From Conchocele bisecta (taxonomy: Eukaryota; Mollusca; Bivalvia; Lucinida; Thyasiridae), in assembly GCA_029237695.1 (NCBI GenBank), contig CM055274.1, positions 66,957,484 to 67,021,483 on the forward strand: a stretch of 64,000 bases of DNA, given 5' to 3'. This document shows, piece after piece, positions 1-10,237 of the stretch (positions within the stretch are counted from its first letter, which is position 1; every line of letters starts with the position of its first letter). Under the pieces are notes generated by a model. That model had not been told where the DNA came from and did no database searches. It saw only the letters and a program-made list of their open reading frames with translations. The position numbers and the translations under genes were made by a program.

Positions 1-1144
1 CCCACATAACTACTAGGTTGAATTCTTTGCTTCTTCTAATAAATGTATCTCTTCTCATAGTGGATGCGCGTTCTTCTTTTCTATGCTTTGCATGAATCTC
101 ACACCCGTGCCAGTAACAGCCGTGATATTGATATACGGTATTGGTTTCTGTACAGTATCCATCTACTGGAGCTCCTAAAATCCATCTTTCACCCCCGTGT
201 CCACACTGTTCGTGATGAATGTGAATTCCCTCCCGCTTTTCCACAGAGTACATCCAATCGATCGCCCCATAAGTGTTAGAACTTTTTGGGTAGAACGCTT
301 TCTCGAACGACGAACGCGGGCGCTCTAAATAATTACCATCACATATTACTTTTGTCTCACCTCTCATACATGTCAGTCCGTGTCTCTTCATATTACTCGC
401 TTTTGTGAATCTCTGTTTACAATTCTGGCAGGCGTAAGTTTTAGATAGGTTTTTAAGGTTTTTTATCAGAAATGCGTGATTATTAAACAGTCCTATTGTC
501 ATTGGTTTATTACCTATTTCATTATAGTGTGCTGGTACCTTTTTCAACCACCATACGTCATATTTGGTCGGTTGATATACTTCTATACCTACCTTAAAAA
601 CCTCTTCAACCTTTTTAAGATCTGAAAAAGGAATTGGTGAAACAACATTACTACCGAAATATTGCTTACTAAGTTCTTCCGCTTTTTCTGTACATCTGTC
701 CGGTCTGATCTTTTTATCAAGGTGCATAGCTAGACACCTGAACAGACAAAGATCGTCATTATACTTATCTAAAGAATACATACCTTTTCTATTCCTCAAC
801 CATTCTGGAAGTTCTCCTCCTGCTGCTTCTTTGGATTGTAGTCCCAAATCTATTCCCCTACTACCCTGTATTAGCTTTACAAAAACCTCTACCCATCTTA
901 CAAACTTCCACTTTGTATTTGGTCTGTCTATTTTATCGGACATTATTCGTGTTTGCTCATTATCTGACAGCCATTTTTTAACGGTTTTCACTGATGATAG
1001 TGGTTCGCTACCACCGAGATTTTTATGAAATATTATAGTTTTAGGTTTTCCATTTTTAGTTTCCTCCATATGTTCTAGCTTGTAAGAATATGAATATCTC
1101 AAATAAAAATTGGTTGTTAGATACGGAGCGAGTTTATCGGACAT
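1..1144 (-). CDS. Family B DNA polymerase of a Polinton/adintovirus-like element, N-terminal part (runs off the window)
   Basis: The frame is open without interruption from an ATG at 1144 to the left edge, giving about 381 residues with no stop; an in-frame TAA lies just upstream of the ATG. Visible features in order are an NDDLCLFRCLA stretch at residues 129-139, NNHAFLI around His223, a C2HC finger (Cys239, Cys242, His255, Cys259), and a Vsr/PD-(D/E)XK-like block with Asp328 and HGCYWHGC at 341-348. From memory of the families, this N-terminal order precedes the exonuclease and polymerase domains of protein-primed family B polymerases in Polintons/Mavericks and adintoviruses. The polymerase motifs themselves would lie left of position 1, so the assignment is by architecture. 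The upstream neighbour, in the same direction, ends 26 bp before this start. The frame is intact as far as it can be seen. Confidence 0.72.
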   Translation of the reverse strand, partial: MSDKLAPYLTTNFYLRYSYSYKLEHMEETKNGKPKTIIFHKNLGGSEPLSSVKTVKKWLSDNEQTRIMSDKIDRPNTKWKFVRWVEVFVKLIQGSRGIDLGLQSKEAAGGELPEWLRNRKGMYSLDKYNDDLCLFRCLAMHLDKKIRPDRCTEKAEELSKQYFGSNVVSPIPFSDLKKVEEVFKVGIEVYQPTKYDVWWLKKVPAHYNEIGNKPMTIGLFNNHAFLIKNLKNLSKTYACQNCKQRFTKASNMKRHGLTCMRGETKVICDGNYLERPRSSFEKAFYPKSSNTYGAIDWMYSVEKREGIHIHHEQCGHGGERWILGAPVDGYCTETNTVYQYHGCYWHGCEIHAKHRKEERASTMRRDTFIRRSKEFNLVVMW

Positions 1145-1170
1145 GCGTTCACCTCGTTAATGAATGTTTT

Positions 1171-1641
1171 TTACGAACGGATAATGTAACTACCCCGTCT
1201 TCCATTTTCTACCTTTTCCGATGTTTCATCGTGAGCCCCCAATATTTCTTCACCTTTTTCCACTATCGCGCGAACTATAGATTTTTTCTTATTATTTTGT
1301 ATTGGGCGTCTCAAATTATTGGTGCTTGAAGGTAATTCTTTAGAATTAATTACACTAGCCCTTAGCTCCGCAATACTTTCTTTTTGAATTCTGTTACCAA
1401 CTTCCTCCGCTAGTGAGAGGTCTTTAAATGCCCCTCTTTTATAGGCGAGGGTAAACCTCTTCATAAACGCCTCATTCTTTGTGGCATTTATCAGCTTTGT
1501 CAACCCCCTAACTCTCAACCGTGTACTATAAGTAATCCCTAGAGATTCGGCTTCTCTTCTCAAACTTTCTATTTCTGACGTTATCATATTTTCTGTAATA
1601 TAACCTATGAAATTTATCTGTTCAATTGGTCTTGAAAACAT
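1171..1641 (-). CDS. Small basic protein upstream of the polymerase, function unknown
   Basis: This is an uninterrupted 156-codon frame opening with MFSRPIEQ and ending 26 bp before the polymerase start, on the same strand. The protein is rich in Lys, Arg and Glu, looks mostly helical, and has no signal peptide, membrane segment or metal-binding motif that I can see. A KKK run lies in the C-terminal third. Position and spacing suggest co-expression with the polymerase. A role as a DNA-binding or replication accessory protein would be a guess, and I do not recognise the family. Its first eight codons resemble two further short sequences nearby (1641-1664 on the plus strand, 2096-2120 on the minus strand), so the extreme N-terminus may lie within a repeated regulatory or leader sequence. 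Confidence 0.55.
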   Translation of the reverse strand: MFSRPIEQINFIGYITENMITSEIESLRREAESLGITYSTRLRVRGLTKLINATKNEAFMKRFTLAYKRGAFKDLSLAEEVGNRIQKESIAELRASVINSKELPSSTNNLRRPIQNNKKKSIVRAIVEKGEEILGAHDETSEKVENGRRGSYIIRS

Positions 1642-1692
1642 TATGTTTTTTTCACGACCAATTGAATATAAACATATACATATACATATATA
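1620..1692. promoter_or_regulatory. Divergent intergenic region with inverted repeat
   Basis: The two divergent genes start at 1641 (minus) and 1693 (plus). An inverted repeat is centred on the minus-strand start: TTCAATTGGTC at 1620-1630 and its counterpart GACCAATTGAA at 1654-1664. A TATA/ATATAC-rich run at 1664-1692 directly precedes the plus-strand ATG. The layout fits a shared bidirectional promoter of a compact virus-like element. This is inferred from arrangement; no transcription signal is proven. Confidence 0.4.
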
Positions 1693-2006
1693 ATGGAGTG
1701 TGAGACTTGTTGTAAAACGTTTACGCGTAAAGACTATCTACGAAGGCATCTAGCGAGACGTAGAAAGTTTCCTTGTGCCCCCCACAATTTCAATGCCCCA
1801 GATGCCCTTGTAAATTCGTTAGTGCCCAAACTCTTTGTAGACATAAGCAACTACGCTGTCAGGTGGCTACAGGTGAACGTGGTAGACTAGAGCTGGTAGA
1901 ATTAGTTGCTGATCTACGGAATAAATTAGCTATATCGGAGGAGGAAAATATGGAGTTGGAATATAGACTATTGCGTGAGGACGCATTTAAATCGGAAACT
2001 TATTAG
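1693..2006 (+). pseudogene. Zinc-finger plus coiled-coil protein, frameshifted
   Basis: Two overlapping frames together describe one small protein. The first (from ATG 1693) encodes MECETCCKTFTRKDYLRRH, a C2H2-type half. The second (from about 1773 to the TAA at 2004-2006) continues with CPRCPCKF...HKQLRC, another Cys2-His-Cys finger, then a Leu/Glu-rich heptad-like segment of about 40 residues predicted to form a coiled coil. A +1 shift joins them around 1768-1785, next to a run of six C, where both sequencing error and genuine mutation are likely. Zinc finger followed by coiled coil is a common small-protein plan in large DNA viruses and Polinton-like elements (family knowledge). It is divergently transcribed from the polymerase block. 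It may be functional if the C-run is miscounted. Confidence 0.5.
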
Positions 2007-2034
2007 AAGAAATTCATAAATTTACTGTCGAAAA

Positions 2035-2135
2035 AACATGATGTATTTATGACAACGATACAAAATAAATCCTTTTTAAGACTATCGTTTTATCTGTTCA
2101 ATTGGACGTGAAAACAACATGATGTATTTATGACA
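2035..2135. repeat. 20-bp direct repeat next to the element end
   Basis: The 20-mer AACATGATGTATTTATGACA occurs at 2035-2054 and again at 2116-2135. The second copy is preceded by TTCAATTGGACGTGAAAAC, the same leader motif found at the start of the minus-strand 156-codon gene. Read on the minus strand, the second site gives a short MLFSRPIEQIKR peptide and then a stop. Confidence 0.6.
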
Positions 2136-2138
2136 CAC

Positions 2139-2276
2139 CTTTTGGATTTTTCGGGGTGGTGGGAGACAATTTCCTCGTTAACCAACTTTTGATTTTTCGG
2201 GGGTGGTGGGAGTAGTATATGGGGGTGGAAATGATGCCACCGTAGGTGGTATCATTTTGACTCCCTTTATACTACT
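2139..2276. repeat. Candidate terminal region of the Polinton-like element
   Basis: After the last gene comes a direct repeat of about 26 bp (TTTTCGGGGTGGTGGGAG at 2147-2164, and near 2193-2212), then a hairpin AATGATGCCACC / GGTGGTATCATT at 2229-2255 with one mismatch, then CCCTTTATACTACT ending at 2276. Read inward, the end begins AGTAGTATA, and AGT-type termini are typical of Polintons. The opposite terminus is outside the window, so neither the inverted repeat nor a 6-bp target duplication can be tested. A host-type MITE begins directly after it. Confidence 0.35.
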
Positions 2277-2281
2277 AGTCT

Positions 2282-2393
2282 ACCAGGATCGGCTCGGAAA
2301 CGGTCGAAAGCCTCGGCGAGCCACTATATTCCTAGTACGCGTTTCCTAGCCGTGTCTGATAAACGTGCTGTCCGAAGTCATTAGCCTGGTATT
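2282..2393. mobile_element. Degraded foldback MITE (ACCAGG family)
   Basis: Partial palindrome running from ACCAGGATCGGCTCGGAAACGG to GCCTGGTATT. It is recognised because a cleaner copy of the same family lies at 35045-35193 and a relative at 60246-60366. The inner part is divergent and the outer arms are largely lost. Confidence 0.5.
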
Positions 2394-3254
2394 TCCTATG
2401 TAACAACTAACATACTGGTCATTTTGGCATTAATAAGCAGGTGATCCAAATTCAATTGAGACAGGCCACGTGGTTCTATACCTAAGAAGACGTGTGATAT
2501 CTAATGAAATATATTTTTACAAATGTTCGATGTTTTCCGTAGATTCCGTAGAATATTGACGAAATGATTAGAGCAAATGCATGCAGAATAGAATTTCGGA
2601 TTTACTATGATAATTTCGTCAACTTACGACGTCATTTACAGAAAATAGTTGTTTCTGTAAATAGTTGTCGGGCATCTTAGGTACAAAACACATGTATTGT
2701 ATGACTAACGGTGAATTACCGAGATTTATTAGTGAAATATCACTGTTTGAAACTGTGAAAAATACCGGTTTGAACTGTGAAAATATCATTTTCAGACGAA
2801 CTACTTTTAAAAAATTGGTCTAAATTTATGGCATAGCTACCACGGCACGTGATAGCGACAAGAGGCAATTCCAGAGTCGGGCTCGTATTTAAAATATTTA
2901 CCTGTTATTATGCTCTGTCAAGTCCATTATTAATAAGTCTATTTTCATAGTAAATGTTCTGTTCTTGATCTGCAACATGAGCACCAGGTGAATTACCCAA
3001 TCTTACAAACTGTTAACGATAAGGAAAAGCCGGAAAACCACAAGCAACCGTTATTTATCCTTCGATAGTGTGAATTCTGGTCAGCTCCCTTTAATTCACA
3101 AACATAATGGGCAGACAGTATGATAAATGTTTAACCTGTTGATATACGTAGTACTCGTTAGTCATTTTAAATCCACGACAAGGTATAACCAGCCGCCATT
3201 GTGTCTGTGCTCTGTTAATTAAGTAGATTGGTCATTGGTCATGCTGATAAATAG
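2394..3254. other. No gene seen
   Basis: AT-rich unique-looking DNA. I see no reading frame of note, no RNA gene and no obvious repeat. Confidence 0.5.
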
Positions 3255-3284
3255 CCCCCCCCCCCCCCCTCACACACACACAGA
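3255..3284. repeat. Poly-C run and (CA)n microsatellite
   Basis: About 15 C residues followed by T and a CACACA run. The exact length is unreliable in any assembly. Confidence 0.85.
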
Positions 3285-3609
3285 GGTTTTCCAGCGAAGT
3301 CCTAGTGGTGCGATGTGGGCGCTAATGTAAAGACTAAATCAGCAAAGAGCGTAAATACTGTTATATGGTCATAAATAAACAGAATTCTTTTTTCTATCGA
3401 ATTCCCCACTCGTGAAAATACTACGGTTGGTGTACAGACCTCACATCAGCATGTAGCAATTTACTTTAATATGTGTTTCCTGGGTCATTTGCAGGATTAT
3501 ATACCGTAATTGCGTCTTTCGTTGCCATAGCAACACACTTGACTTTTATAGGTGTATGTCGTTATCTCCGTCGATTACAGTAATTAGAAAACAGCAGCAA
3601 CATGAATAC

Positions 3610-3802
3610 ACCTACAGTAGAACCTCTCTAAACCGAACACCAAGAAAACACATTTGCTCTTATTGTTTATGAGTTTGTTGGTCATTGGGATAATGACTGT
3701 TCATGACTCATGTAATCAAATATCTGATTTACAGTGAAACCTCTTTAAACCGGACACCCTGGGGACCTCCCAGTGTGTCCCGTTTAGAGAGGCTTCACTG
3801 TA
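3610..3802. mobile_element. Pogo/Tigger-type MITE pieces
   Basis: A hairpin at 3732-3799 runs CAGTGAAACCTC... to ...GAGGCTTCACTG and is flanked by TA. A half copy, CAGTAGAACCTCTCTAAACC, lies at about 3613-3632. CAGT-type termini and a TA target site are characteristic of pogo/Tigger elements. No transposase is encoded here. Confidence 0.6.
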
Positions 3803-4231
3803 TATTGTATCTGTATACAACTACTGATGTCCACCCCGTCCGGGGAGGGAGGGAATGGTACATGTAGGATCTTGAATTACAGTTGAAAACAATCCACAGG
3901 GGCGTGAATTAGAACACCTCGTTCCGGGTGTTTGATGATCGAATTGACTCAACTGCGAACGAATCAATACAATCGATGATCCCTCTATGAGTTCCAGGAA
4001 CATACATAACGTGGCATATACGCTAGTCAATCCAGTATAGAGGCGTAATCTCAGCAAATCGGGTCTATTTCATTTATGCCCGCTGTGTATTCCAATATGC
4101 CTGCTCGTCCACGCCATAAGGGCATAGGTCCACACTGTTCGCCCATCAGTTAACACTACACGAATCCAGTGAGTATTGGCGAATAACACTATGCATCCTG
4201 CTGTATGGCTGAGGATTGGGGCCGGTGTAAC
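3803..4231. other. No gene seen
   Basis: Non-coding. Short frames on both strands lack any recognisable domain. Confidence 0.5.
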
Positions 4232-4375
4232 GTGAGCCCCTTAAGTCCGTGAAAACCTTCAGCCTAGCCAAGCGGCTTAAGGGGCTCACACTGGGGGGTG
4301 TGAGCCCCTTAAGTCCGTGAAAACCTTCAGCCTAGTCATAGAGGCTTAAAGGGCTCACGCTGGGGGGGGGGGGGG
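4232..4375. repeat. Two tandem hairpin units
   Basis: Two units of about 60 bp, at 4232-4289 and 4299-4359. Each starts GTGAGCCCCTTAAG and ends with its complement; the first stem is a perfect 14 bp and the second has one change. G-rich linkers separate them, including a G run of about 11 at 4362-4374. Confidence 0.75.
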
Positions 4376-4403
4376 TGACAACTTTAAGCCCGTGGAAACC
4401 AAT

Positions 4404-6520
4404 TTGTTGGTATATACACAATATGAATGGTAACGATGATATTACGCAATATTCACACCGCGTACCGTAGTTCTTCTACCAAATGGCGTATATTTATATG
4501 AATGTGCCGATATGTAACCGACCGTGAGAAGTTGAAGCCTGTCTGTAAACTAATCTATAATCGGTGGCTTTGTTGGTATATACCCAATGTGCCTATTAAT
4601 AATGATATTATACAATATGTTCCAATATAAGGCAAAAAGAAACGCGAAATATATGGGAATGATTTCAATTTTCACGGCGGGGACAAAAGCACCCGGCCAT
4701 GAGAAGTTTCAGCCTGTCCGTAAACTTGATATATAGAGAACACATCGGTATTTTTTCACACCCCTGTGTTGGTATATACCCAATGTGCCTATTAATAATG
4801 ATAGTATGCAATATGTTCCAATATAAGGCAAAAAAACGTGAAATAAATGGGACTGATTTCAATTTTCACGACGGGGACAAAAGCACCCGGCCATGAGAAG
4901 TTTCAGCCTGTCCGTAAACTTGATATATAGAGAACACTCGGTATTTTTTTTTCACACCCCTGTGTTGGTATATAACCCAATGTGCCTATTAATAATGATA
5001 TTATGCAATATGTTCCAATATAAGGCAAAAAGGAAACGTGAAATATATGGGAATGATTTCAATTTTCACGGCGGGGACAAAAGCACCCGGCCATGAGACG
5101 TTTCAGCCTGTCCGTAAACTTGATATATAGAGAACACATCGGTATTTTTTTTCACACCCCTGTGTTGGTATATACCCAATGTGCCTATTAATAATGATAT
5201 TATGCAATATGTTCCAATATAAGGCAAAAAGGAAACGTGAAATATATGGGAATGATTTCAATTTTCACGGCGGGGACAAAAGCACCCGGCCATGAGACGT
5301 TTCAGCCTGTCCGTAAACTTGATATATAGAGAACACATCGGTATTTTTTCACACCCCTGTGTTGGTATATACCCAATGTGCCTTTTAATAATGATATTAT
5401 GCAATATGTTCCAAAGTAAGGCAAAAAGAAACGTGAAATATATGGGAATGATTTCAATTTTCACGGCGGGGACAAAAGCACACGCCATGAGAAGTTTCAG
5501 CCTGTCCGTAAACTTGATATATAGAGAACACATCGGTATTTTTTCACACCCCTATGTTGGTATATACCCAATGTGCCTATTAATAATGATATTATGCAAT
5601 ACGTTCCAATATAAGGCAAAAAAAACGTGAAATATATTGGACTGATTTCAATTTTCACGTCGGGGACAAAAGCACCCGGCCATGAGAAGTTTCAGCCTGT
5701 CCGTAAACTTGATATATAGAGAACACATCGGTATTTTTTCACACCCCTGTGTTGGTATATACCCAATGTGCCTATTAATAATGATATTATGCTATATGTT
5801 CCAATATAAGGCAAAAAGAAACGTGAAATATATGGGAATGTTTTCAATTTTCACGGCGGGGACAAAAGCACCCGGCCATGAGAAGCTTCAGCCTGTCCGT
5901 AAACTTGATATATAGAGAACACATCGGTAGTTTTTCACAACCCTTTGTTGGTATATACCCAATGTGCCTATTAATAATGATATTATGCAATACGTTCCAA
6001 TATAAGGCAAAAGAAAGTGAAATATATGGGAATGATTTCAATTTTCACGGCGGGGAAAAAAGCACCCGGCCATGAGAAGTTTCAGCCTGTCCGTAAACTT
6101 GATATATAGAGAACACATCGGTATTTTTTCACACCCCTGTGTTGGTATATACTCAATGTGCCTATTAATAATGATATTATGCAATATGTTCCAATATAAG
6201 GCAAAAAGAAACATGAAATATATGGGAATGATTTCAATTTTCACGGCGGGGACAAAAGCACCCGGCCATAAGAAGTTTCAGCCTGTCCGTAAACTTGATA
6301 TATAGAGAACACATCGGTATTTTTTCACACCCCTGTGTTGGTATATACACAATGTGCCTATTAATAATGATATTATGCAACATTTTTCAACATAAGGCAA
6401 AAAGAAACGTGAAATATATGGGAATGATTTCAATTTTCACGGCGGGAACAAAAGCACCCGGCCATGAGAAGTTTCAGCCTGTCCGCAAACTTGATATATA
6501 GAGAACACATTTCGGGTATT
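4404..6520 (+). repeat. 196-bp tandem satellite, well-preserved part
   Basis: About ten direct copies with spacing of 194-200 bp, judged from successive GAGAAGTTTCAGCCTGTCC sites near 4701, 4895, 5095, 5294, 5489, 5684, 5880, 6074, 6269 and 6467. The first 200 bp (4404-4600) is a divergent edge monomer. Each unit contains TTTTTTCACACCCCTGTG and TATTAATAATGATATTATGC. Short frames such as MRSFSLSVNLIYREH recur once per unit on both strands; they follow from the periodicity and are not genes. Confidence 0.95.
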
Positions 6521-9434
6521 TATCACTATATAATGATTAATAATCAATATGTCTAAATAAGGCAAACAAACGTTGAAAAAATTTGGGACTGATCATCACG
6601 GCACCAAAAGCAACCCGGCATGAAAGTCAGCTGTTTCCGTAAACTTGATATAGAGGACACATCCCCGTATTCAACCAACAAAAAGTGTGGTATACATTTT
6701 TGTGCTTTATAATAATCTGTGTTGTATTAATACAATGTTGGCTAATATTTGATATTTATGCATATGTCATTTTTTATAGCCACAACCGTGAAATATGGAC
6801 TGACATCCAAACGGGACAGCCCAACCGCATGAAGGAAAAAAGTCACTGTTCTAAACGTGAATATTTTTTTATTTAGAGACAACAATCGAATCAACACTGT
6901 TTGTGTTATATACATGTTTGGCCTATTAATAATGAAATTATGCAATATGTTTCAATAGGCAGAAACGTGGAATATTAGAAATTATCACACGCCCGACAAG
7001 CCAACGAAACGTGAAATATGGGAATGATTTTCATTTTTCACACGGGGACAAAAGCTTCCGGCCATGAGTCAGTCCTAAACTTGATATATAGACACATCGG
7101 TATTTTTTCACACCCCTATGTTGGTATATACCCAATGTGCCATTAATAATGATATTATAACAATATTTCCAATAGGCAAAAAGAAACGCGATATGGAAGA
7201 TTTCAATTTTTCACGGCGGGGACAAAAGCACCCGGCCTGAGTTTCAGCCTTCCGTAAACTTTATAATAGACACAATCGTATTTTTTCACACCCCTGTGGT
7301 ATATACCCAATGCCTATTAATAATGATTATGCAATATTCCAATATAAGAAAAAAAAAAACGAAATAAATAGATGATTTCAATTTTCACGCGGGGACAAAA
7401 AGCCACCCGGCCATGAGTTTCGCCTGTCCGTAAACTTATATAGAGAACATCGTATTTTTTCACACCCGTGTTATACCCAATGCCTATTAATAATATAAGC
7501 ATATCCAATATAAGCAAAAAGGAAACGTGAAATAGGGAATGATTCAATTTCACGGCGGGGACAAAACAACCCGGCCATGAGAGTTTCACCTGTCCCTAAA
7601 CTTGATATAGAGAACACATCGGATTTTTTCACACCCCTGTGTTGGTATACCCAATGTCCTATTAATGATATTATCAATATTTCCAACATAACAAAAAGAA
7701 ACGTGAAATATGGGTATTATTTCAATTTTCAAGCGGGGACAAAAGCACGCCATAAAGTTTTCAGCCTGTCCTAAACTATATAGAGAACACATCGGTATTT
7801 TTTTTCACACCCCGTTGGTATACCCAATGTCTATTAATAAGATATTGCAATGTTCCAATAGGAAAAAAAAACGTGAAATATGAGTTCAATTTTAAGCGGG
7901 GACAAAACACCCGGCCATGAGGTTCAGCCGTCCGTAAACTTGATATAGAACACATCGGTATTTTTTTCACACCCCTGTGGTTATAATGTCCTATTAATGA
8001 TATTATGCAATATGTTCCAATAGGCAGTGGAAATATATGGGAAGTTTTCAATTTAACCCGGGCAAAACACCCGCCATGTAAGTTCAGCCGTCCGTAAATT
8101 GATATATAGACACATCGTATTTTTCACAACCCTTTGTGTATATACAAGTGCCTATTAATAATGATATTATGCAATGCTTCCAATATAAGGCAAAAGAAAT
8201 GAAATATGGGGAAGATTTCCAATTTTCACGGGCGGGGAAAAAAGCACCCGCCATGAAGTTTCAGCCTGCCTAAACTTGATATATAAGACACACGATTTTT
8301 TTCACACCCCTGTGTTGGTATACACAATGCCTATTAATAAGATATTATGCAACTTTTTCAATAAGGCAAAAAGAAAACTGAAATATATGGGAATGATTTC
8401 AATTTCACGCGGGGACAAAAGCACCCGCCATGAGTTTCAGCCTTCCGCAAACTTGATATATAGAGAACACATCGTATTTTTCACACCCCTGTTGGTATAA
8501 TCCCAATGCCTATTATAATAATAAGCAATACCAATAGCAAGAAAACCTGAAATATATGGGACTGATTTCAATTTCACGGCGGGGACAAAAGCACCCGCCA
8601 TGAGAAGTTTCAGCCTGTCCGTAAACTTGATAAATAGAGAACACTCGGTATTTTTTCACACCCCTGGTATATACCCAATGTGCCTATTAATAAGATATTA
8701 TGCAATATGTTCCAATAGGCAAAAAGAAACTGAAATATGGGAATGATTTCAATTTTTCACGGCGGGGACAAAAGCACCCGGCCATGAGAATTTCAGCCTG
8801 TCCGTAAACTTGTATATATAGAACACATCGGTATTTTTTTCACACCCCTGTGTTGGTATATACCCAATGTGTCCATTAATAATGATAGAGCAATAGCCAA
8901 TATAAGCAAAAAGAAACGTGAAATAGGGAATGATTTCAATTTTCACGGCGGGGACAAAACACCCGGCCATGGAGAATTTCAGCCTGTCCGTAAACTTGAT
9001 ATAGACACACGGTATTTGTTCACTGTGTTGGTATATACCCAATGCCATTAATAAGATATTGCAATAGTTCCAATATAAGCAAAAGAAACGAAAATATAGG
9101 GAATGATTTCAATTTTCACGGCGGGGACAAAAGCACCCGCCATGATTTCAGCCTGTCCGAAACTTTGATATATAGAGAACACATCGGTATTTTTTCACAC
9201 CCTGTGTTGGTTATACCCAATGTGCCTATTAATAATGATATTATGCAATACGTTCCAACATAAGGCAAACAAAAATTGAAATATATTGGACTGATTTCAA
9301 TTTTTCACGGCGGGGACAAAAGCACCCGGCCATGAGAAGTTCCAGCCTGTCCGTAAACTTGATATATAGAGAACACATCGGTAGTTTTTCACAACCCTTT
9401 GTTGGTATATACCCAATGCCTATTAATAATGACT
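6521..9434 (+). repeat. 196-bp tandem satellite, deletion-riddled part
   Basis: About fifteen further copies of the same unit, shortened to roughly 165-180 bp each by many scattered 1-6-bp deletions, for example GAAATATATGGG becoming GAAATAGGG. The last copies (9170-9430) return close to full length before the array stops at GCCTATTAATAATGACTT. The pattern suggests poor consensus quality or a decayed edge. Confidence 0.85.
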
Positions 9435-10024
9435 TTTTGACCATTTTCTTCAATCTTCTTCAATTGATTGATTAATTGATTATTTGTGTTCAGCCTACCA
9501 ACAGCCAGGGTCATGTAAGGCCGGGCCAACGGGATGGATTACCCCGTATTCAACCTGTAAAAAATGAGGGAAATTTCCAAAATCAGAGCTCAATATTTAC
9601 ATAAACTCTATATTCATCCCTGGATTTAGAATATCCTGACGTGGTGCCAGGTCCATGCCACGTCAGAGTCACTTAGCTCTGCTCCAAAGTAACAGAATTA
9701 TCTATAAGCTTATTACTTAATAATGGAGCATAACAGGATTTAGCTCTCAAGTACCAGGGCGCCAAAACGGTACGAGAGGGCCAAACCATGTATGTCGGCC
9801 TCCCGGTAAGGATGAACGCTGCTCCCTCCTACCATTTAATTCTTCAATCGAGTATTACCATTTCCAATAAAAAAAAATCCTTTGCATTTCTACTTTAAAA
9901 TAATGTGTCCCGTCAAGAGGGATTTATTGAGTTTTTGTGAAAAGTGTAGCCCAAGACCAGCCTGTGACTCGCACAGTCTGATCAAGGTCTACATTTTTTT
10001 TACAAACGAGCGTATACAAATATT
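9435..10024. other. Non-coding; includes MITE remnant
   Basis: No gene seen. A half-copy of the CTGATCA palindromic MITE family lies near 9945-9995 (GTGTAGCCCAAGACCAGCC... to ...CTGATCAAGGTCTAC), and a short inverted repeat TGACGTGG/CCACGTCA sits at about 9637-9665. Confidence 0.5.
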
Positions 10025-10237
10025 CTATCTGTACATAGCAGTGCATATGACACACTCGTAGTCTACGTCACTGAGAGCAGCCGTCACAGGCAGGCGACAG
10101 CAGGTGATGTGGAACCACCGTTCACACACAGCACACTGCACCCACCTCTTCCGGCCGCTTCTCCGTGACCGACACTCTAGCATGTCACATACATCCCTGT
10201 CTACCGGCCGACCATGGGCGAGGATACTGCTCTCCAC
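10025..10237 (-). CDS. PHD-finger-like fragment
   Basis: A 71-codon frame opening at a non-ATG codon shows the spacing of a PHD zinc finger: Cys17-x4-Cys22, Cys35-x2-Cys38, His43-x2-Cys46 and Cys62-x2-Cys65, with the hallmark aromatic block CERWFH. The first Cys pair spacing is looser than usual. Such PHD modules occur in chromatin readers and also in the ORF1 or accessory regions of invertebrate retroelements. Nothing else of the parent gene is visible nearby, so this is either an isolated exon or a transposon relic. The frame ends with TAG soon after the finger. Confidence 0.45.
   Translation of the reverse strand: MESSILAHGRPVDRDVCDMLECRSRRSGRKRWVQCAVCERWFHITCCRLPVTAALSDVDYECVICTAMYR

Noticed and set aside
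4665..6501. Family of 65-112-codon proteins (MRSFSLSVNLIYREH...) on both strands
   Set aside because: They recur once per 196-bp unit and follow exactly from the tandem repeat; no independent coding evidence.
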